A DNA stretch of 9,517 bases from Eubacteriales Family XIII. Incertae Sedis bacterium (lineage in GTDB: Bacteria; Bacillota; Clostridia; Peptostreptococcales; Anaerovoracaceae). Positions 5,487 through 9,517 of the stretch are shown one piece after another. The stretch is taken from positions 1 to 9,517 of the forward strand of contig JAISML010000195.1 in the NCBI GenBank assembly GCA_031276775.1, given 5' to 3'. Numbering within the stretch: position 1 is the first letter of the stretch; every line of letters begins with the position of its first letter. The notes beneath the pieces are model-generated. The model worked only from the letters and a program-made list of their open reading frames with translations. It was not told the DNA's origin and did no database searches. The position numbers and the translations under genes were made by a program.

Positions 5487-7517
5487 TCACACGGATACGG
5501 TTTCAAATTGGCTGTTGTACAGTTCCGCGTAGAAGCCGTTTGCGGCGAGCAGGTCTTTGTGTGTGCCCTGTTCCGCGATGTCTCCGTTTCGCATGACCAG
5601 AATGCGGTCGGCGTCTTTGATCGTGGACAGCCTGTGCGCGATGACAAAGCAGGTGCCTCCGTGCATGAGGTTCTTCATTGCCTTTTGTATTTGTTCTTCG
5701 GTGCGGGTGTCCACGCTTGACGTCGCTTCATCCAAGACGAGGATGGGGCGGTCCGCCAGGATCGCGCGTGCGATGGTGAGCAGTTGTTTCTGCCCCTGCG
5801 AGATATTGTCGGCTTCCTCGTTGAGTTCCATATCATAACCTCCGGGCAGGGTCTTGATGAATCGGTGGACGTGGGCCGCTTTGGCTGCGGCACAGACTTC
5901 CGCGTCGGTGGCGCCCAATTTCCCGTAACGGATGTTTTCCATGATGCTGCCTTTGAAAAGCCAGGTATCCTGAAGCACCATGCCGAATTTTCTCCGAAGA
6001 GCGCGCCGATCCGCGCGGGCGATGTCTTCGCCGTCCACACGGATGACGCCGCTTTGCAGATCGTAAAACCGCATCAGCAGTTTCACGAGCGTGGTCTTTC
6101 CCGCGCCGGTCGGACCGACGATGGCGATCATCTGTCCGGCGTTCACCGCGCAGGTAAAGTCATTGATGATGATCTTCCCCGGGTCGTATCCGAAATGTAT
6201 GTGTTCAAAGGTTACGTCGCCCAAGGCCTGCGCCGCCGGTTCTTCCGCTTCGCGCGCGTCGGGCGCTTCTGCTTTGAAACGTTCGTTTGCCGCGGACAAA
6301 CGCCGCGCGTCGCGCGCCGCGGATTTGTGTCCGGCGGCGGTTTTACGTCTGCCGTCCGCCGTTTCATGCGATGTTCCGCCGGCGTCCTTTTCTGCGTCAG
6401 GTTCCGCTTCCTCATCTTCGTCCAAAAATTGGAATACGCGCTCCGCAGCGGCGGTCATGCCCTGCAACATATTGGAAACCTGCGCGATCTGCTGGGTGGG
6501 CATGGTAAAGTTCCGCGCGTATTGGATGAAAGCCTGGATGTCGCCGACGGATATGGAACCTTTGAACGCCAAGATCCCCCCTGCGGCGGCGACGCCCACA
6601 TAACCGAGATTGCCCACGAAATTCATGACGGGCATCATAAGACCGGACAGGAATTGGCTTTTCCACGCGGAGGCGAAAAGAATCCGATTGGTCTCCGCGA
6701 ATTCCTCCTTGGCTCTCGACTCGTAATTGAAGAGTTTCACGATGTTGTGGCCGCCGATGGTTTCCTCGATTTGTCCGTTGATCTCCCCCAAATATTCCTG
6801 TTGGCGCTTGAAATGCTTCTGACTGAATCGCATGACGACGGTGATGAGCAGAATGGAGATCGGAAGAATGATGAATACGATCAGCGTCATGACCGGGCTG
6901 ATGGACAGCATCATGACAAGTACGCCGATGAGCGTGGCAACGGCGGTGATCAGCGTCGTGACGCTTTGGTTCAACCCCTGTCCCAACATGTCAACGTCGT
7001 TGGTGATGCGGGAAAGAACATCGCCCACCGAATGGGCTTCAAAGTATTGCATGGGCATGCGACCGATCTTGACGCTGATGTTCTTTCGCATGCTGTAACA
7101 GATTCGCTGCGTGACGCCCGTCATGATCCAACCCATGACGGCGGCAAAGCAGGAACTGATCAAATAGAGGGCGAGCAGACCGAACAGAATGCGTCCGATC
7201 ATTCCAAAATCAATGGATCCTTCGCCGGTGAATTTTGCGATCAGACCATCGAACAATTCCGTGATCGCCTTGCCGAGTATTTTGGGACCGATGATGTTGA
7301 ATACCGTACTCGCCACGGCGAAGAGCAGCACGACGATCAAGGATGCGCGGTAGGCGGAAATATACCGCCACAGTTCCTTGAGGGTTCCTTTGAAATTCTG
7401 CGGTTTTTCCGTCGGCGCCATACCGCCGGCGGGACCTCCCCGCCGGTTCATCCTGCCCGGTCCCGCCACACCGCCGAAACCCGCTTTGCGCTTTTGATTC
7501 ATTTCATTCTTTTTCAT
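5487..7517 (-). CDS. Heterodimeric ABC exporter subunit with the canonical ATPase residues (TM288/BmrD-like)
   Basis: A 676-residue half-transporter: a Gly/Arg/Met-rich N-terminal extension (1-40), a six-helix type-I exporter domain (about 55-345), then an ATPase domain (about 433-676). Visible motifs are Walker A GPTGAGKT (468-475), Q-loop Gln516, signature ISQGQ (572-576), Walker B ILVLDE (592-597) with catalytic Glu597, and switch His628 in VIAHRLST. The signature is non-canonical (SQG instead of SGG), as in the TM288 type of subunit. The C-terminus (GFYAELYNSQF) also fits that type. Residues 366-432 form an unusually long, charged, Ala-rich linker between the two domains. The ATG (complement of 7515-7517) overlaps the upstream stop as ATGA, with GGAG eight bases before it, so the two subunits are probably made in equal amounts. 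Export of drugs, peptides or lipids is possible; the substrate is unknown. Confidence 0.93.
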   Translation of the reverse strand: MKKNEMNQKRKAGFGGVAGPGRMNRRGGPAGGMAPTEKPQNFKGTLKELWRYISAYRASLIVVLLFAVASTVFNIIGPKILGKAITELFDGLIAKFTGEGSIDFGMIGRILFGLLALYLISSCFAAVMGWIMTGVTQRICYSMRKNISVKIGRMPMQYFEAHSVGDVLSRITNDVDMLGQGLNQSVTTLITAVATLIGVLVMMLSISPVMTLIVFIILPISILLITVVMRFSQKHFKRQQEYLGEINGQIEETIGGHNIVKLFNYESRAKEEFAETNRILFASAWKSQFLSGLMMPVMNFVGNLGYVGVAAAGGILAFKGSISVGDIQAFIQYARNFTMPTQQIAQVSNMLQGMTAAAERVFQFLDEDEEAEPDAEKDAGGTSHETADGRRKTAAGHKSAARDARRLSAANERFKAEAPDAREAEEPAAQALGDVTFEHIHFGYDPGKIIINDFTCAVNAGQMIAIVGPTGAGKTTLVKLLMRFYDLQSGVIRVDGEDIARADRRALRRKFGMVLQDTWLFKGSIMENIRYGKLGATDAEVCAAAKAAHVHRFIKTLPGGYDMELNEEADNISQGQKQLLTIARAILADRPILVLDEATSSVDTRTEEQIQKAMKNLMHGGTCFVIAHRLSTIKDADRILVMRNGDIAEQGTHKDLLAANGFYAELYNSQFETVSV

Positions 7518-9517
7518 GCGCCGAGCTCCGTTTCACTCAATTGACTGCGTGCGATTTCCCTGTATACCTCACAGGTTTTCATCAATTCGCCGTGTGTGCC
7601 GATGCCGCGGATTTCACCTTCGTCGAGGACGATGATCTTGTCCGCCCTCAGGATGGTCGAGATGCGTTGCGCAACGATGATGACGGTCATGTCTTTGATT
7701 CGGTCATTCAGCGCTCTGCGGAGCGCGGCGTCGGTCTTGTAGTCGAGTGCGGAAAAACTGTCGTCGAAGATGAGTATCTTCGGCCGTTTGGCGATGGCCC
7801 GCGCGATGGACAGGCGTTGCTTCTGACCGCCCGACACATTGTCGCCTCCCTGCGATATGGGACTTTCATAGCCTCCTTCTTTTTTGTCGATAAATTCCGC
7901 AGCCTGGGCGATTTCGGCCGCCCGCCGCATCTCGTCGTCCGACATATGCGCGTCGCCGAATTTCAGATTGGACGCGACGGTGCCGTGAAAGAGCACACCC
8001 GTCTGCGGGACGAGGCCGATGAGCGCGCGGAGACTGTGCTGGCTCATGTCCCGAATGTCCGTACCGTCGATGGCGATGCTGCCGTCGGTCACGTCAAACA
8101 GGCGGGGGATCAGATTGATCAGTGTGGATTTCCCGCTGCCGGTGCTGCCGATGATCGCTGTCGTCTCCCCGGATCGGGCCTCGAAAGATATGTTCGCAAG
8201 TACGTATTCCTCCGCGTCGGGGAACCGAAAAGATACGTCGCGGAACGTGATGTTTCCGATCGGGTTTCGGTCGCGGACGGAAGCGGCGTCCGGCTTGTCG
8301 AGAATGGTGAGCGGCGTGCTCAGCACTTCGTTTATCCGCTCCGCCGCGACATTGGCGCGGGGCAGCATGATGGAAATGATGCTGAGCATCATGAAAGACA
8401 TGACGATCATGATCGTGTAAGTGATGAACGCCATCATGTCTCCCACCTGCAAGTCCCCTGCGTCAACGCCTTTCGCGCCAAACCAAACGATGGCGACCGT
8501 GATCAGGTTCATGTGAAACACCATGAGGGGCATCATGAGGCTCATGGCGCGTCCGGTGAACAACTGCGTTTTGATCAAGGCGCGGTTGGCTTTGTCGAAA
8601 CGGCGTTCCTCATGCGTTTCCCTGCCGAAAGCGCGAATGACGGGCAAGCCCGTGAGAATCTCCCGACCGACCAAATTGAGCTTGTCGAGCAAGGTCTGCA
8701 ACATCTTAAACTTCGGCATGGTGACCGCCATCAGCCCCATGACGACCGCAAGAAGAATCACGATTGCGACGACGACGATCCATCCCATGCCCATGCCGGT
8801 TCCCACCACCTTGATCGCGCCGCCGACGCCGACCACCGGCGCGTAAAGCACCATACGCAGGAGCATGACCGTCGCGATCTGTATTTGCTGAATGTCGTTG
8901 GTGCTGCGCGTAATGAGCGAGGCGGCGGTGAACTTGTTCATTTCCGATCCGGAAAAATCCAAGATCCTGCCGTAGACGCGTTGCCGCAGATCGCGCGCGC
9001 CGGCGGCGGCCGTGTAAGCGGCCATCAGGCACACGAGGATGGCTGCGGCGATGGAAATGAATGTGTAGAGGATCATCAGAGCGCCCGTTTTGAACATGTA
9101 ATCCGTTTGAATTTTGCCCAAATCCAGACCGATCGCTTCGTATTCGGTTTTGATGAAACGTGTGGCGGCCTGTTCCGCAACCGTGTCTCCCATGACGGAA
9201 ACCTGTTCGACCGCTTGCGCGCGAATCTCGAGCATCGTTTCCTTGGTGATGGCGCCGGCTCTGTAACCTGCGATGAGTTGCGCTGCGTCGGGCCGCTCCG
9301 CCGTTTGCCCGTCACCTCCCGCTTTCGGGAGTTCGGGCGTGACCGAAGCGTCGATCAGGAGCATCATGGGGGCGGTGAACGCTTTGTCGAGCTGTTCGAT
9401 CACCGCCCCGTCGTCCGTTGTGCGGCGGAGGACGGCGCCGGCCTCCGTCCGCGCTTCACGCGTCGGGTTGTTATACGCGCGCACCGTCGCGATCTCACCG
9501 TCGGTCATGAATGCCTC
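7514..9517 (-). CDS. Heterodimeric ABC exporter subunit with the degenerate ATPase site (TM287/BmrC-like), 5'-truncated
   Basis: The frame is open at the right edge (Glu-Ala-Phe precedes the Met at 9508), so the start and first membrane helix lie outside the window; 667 residues are visible. About 143 mostly polar residues (9089-9517) form part of a large extracytoplasmic loop. The second helix then begins (TGALMILYTFISIAAAILV), followed by the remaining helices and the ATPase domain. Walker A GSTGSGKS is at 8126-8149, signature VSGGQ at 7823-7837, and Walker B reads FDDSFSALD with Asp in place of the catalytic Glu at 7760-7762. The switch residue is Gln (AQRIST, codon 7667-7669) instead of His. 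Both changes are typical of the degenerate subunit of TM287/288-like exporters, as is the C-terminal TCEVYREIARSQL. It overlaps the partner gene by four bases (ATGA), and the two form one operon. Confidence 0.93.
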   Translation of the reverse strand, partial: EAFMTDGEIATVRAYNNPTREARTEAGAVLRRTTDDGAVIEQLDKAFTAPMMLLIDASVTPELPKAGGDGQTAERPDAAQLIAGYRAGAITKETMLEIRAQAVEQVSVMGDTVAEQAATRFIKTEYEAIGLDLGKIQTDYMFKTGALMILYTFISIAAAILVCLMAAYTAAAGARDLRQRVYGRILDFSGSEMNKFTAASLITRSTNDIQQIQIATVMLLRMVLYAPVVGVGGAIKVVGTGMGMGWIVVVAIVILLAVVMGLMAVTMPKFKMLQTLLDKLNLVGREILTGLPVIRAFGRETHEERRFDKANRALIKTQLFTGRAMSLMMPLMVFHMNLITVAIVWFGAKGVDAGDLQVGDMMAFITYTIMIVMSFMMLSIISIMLPRANVAAERINEVLSTPLTILDKPDAASVRDRNPIGNITFRDVSFRFPDAEEYVLANISFEARSGETTAIIGSTGSGKSTLINLIPRLFDVTDGSIAIDGTDIRDMSQHSLRALIGLVPQTGVLFHGTVASNLKFGDAHMSDDEMRRAAEIAQAAEFIDKKEGGYESPISQGGDNVSGGQKQRLSIARAIAKRPKILIFDDSFSALDYKTDAALRRALNDRIKDMTVIIVAQRISTILRADKIIVLDEGEIRGIGTHGELMKTCEVYREIARSQLSETELGA

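Noticed and set aside
5784..7544. A 586-codon open frame on the + strand, antisense to the exporter gene
   Set aside because: Its product is dominated by His, Asp, Arg and Gln runs with no domain, and it lies wholly across a gene with clear ABC motifs. It is the usual mirror frame of GC-rich coding DNA.

Overview
The window reads as ordinary bacterial chromosome, most likely from a moderately GC-rich member of the Firmicutes (Clostridia or a relative). The pointers are a DUF624/YesL-type membrane protein inside a CUT1 sugar ABC transporter operon, purine-rich Shine-Dalgarno sequences, tightly overlapping genes, and a heterodimeric ABC exporter of the TM287/TM288 (BmrCD/LmrCD) type. The genus cannot be set from the sequence alone. 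Coding density is very high, and I see no mobile element, tRNA, rRNA or CRISPR array.

Left block, + strand, about 1-4741: a carbohydrate uptake and catabolism operon. It begins with the C-terminal part of an extracellular sugar-binding lipoprotein (open at the window edge). A 138-bp gap carrying a long RNA hairpin follows. Then come two CUT1 permeases (MalF-like and MalG-like, overlapping as ATGA), a DUF624 membrane protein (overlapping as TGATG), a possible 46-residue small ORF that nearly fills the next gap, and L-arabinose isomerase (araA). No ATPase subunit is present; CUT1 systems often share an ATPase encoded elsewhere. araB, araD and any regulator are also absent. Together the genes suggest import of arabinose or an arabinose-containing oligosaccharide, with the first intracellular step (L-arabinose to L-ribulose) made by AraA.

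Middle, + strand, about 4742-5440: a short intergenic region with a good candidate sigma-A promoter, then a single HD-superfamily hydrolase gene of unknown substrate. It looks like its own transcription unit.

Right block, - strand, 5487-9517: two overlapping half-transporter genes of a heterodimeric ABC exporter. The upstream gene runs off the right edge and lacks its first membrane helix. The two nucleotide-binding domains are complementary: one carries all the non-canonical catalytic residues (Walker B Asp-Asp, switch Gln) and the other carries the non-canonical signature motif. This gives one working and one degenerate ATP site, as in the known heterodimers.

No clearly new system stands out. 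The observations most worth a second look are the two intercistronic hairpins in the sugar operon, the small glycine-rich ORF ahead of araA, the unusually long charged linker in one exporter subunit, and the large extracytoplasmic loop in the other.
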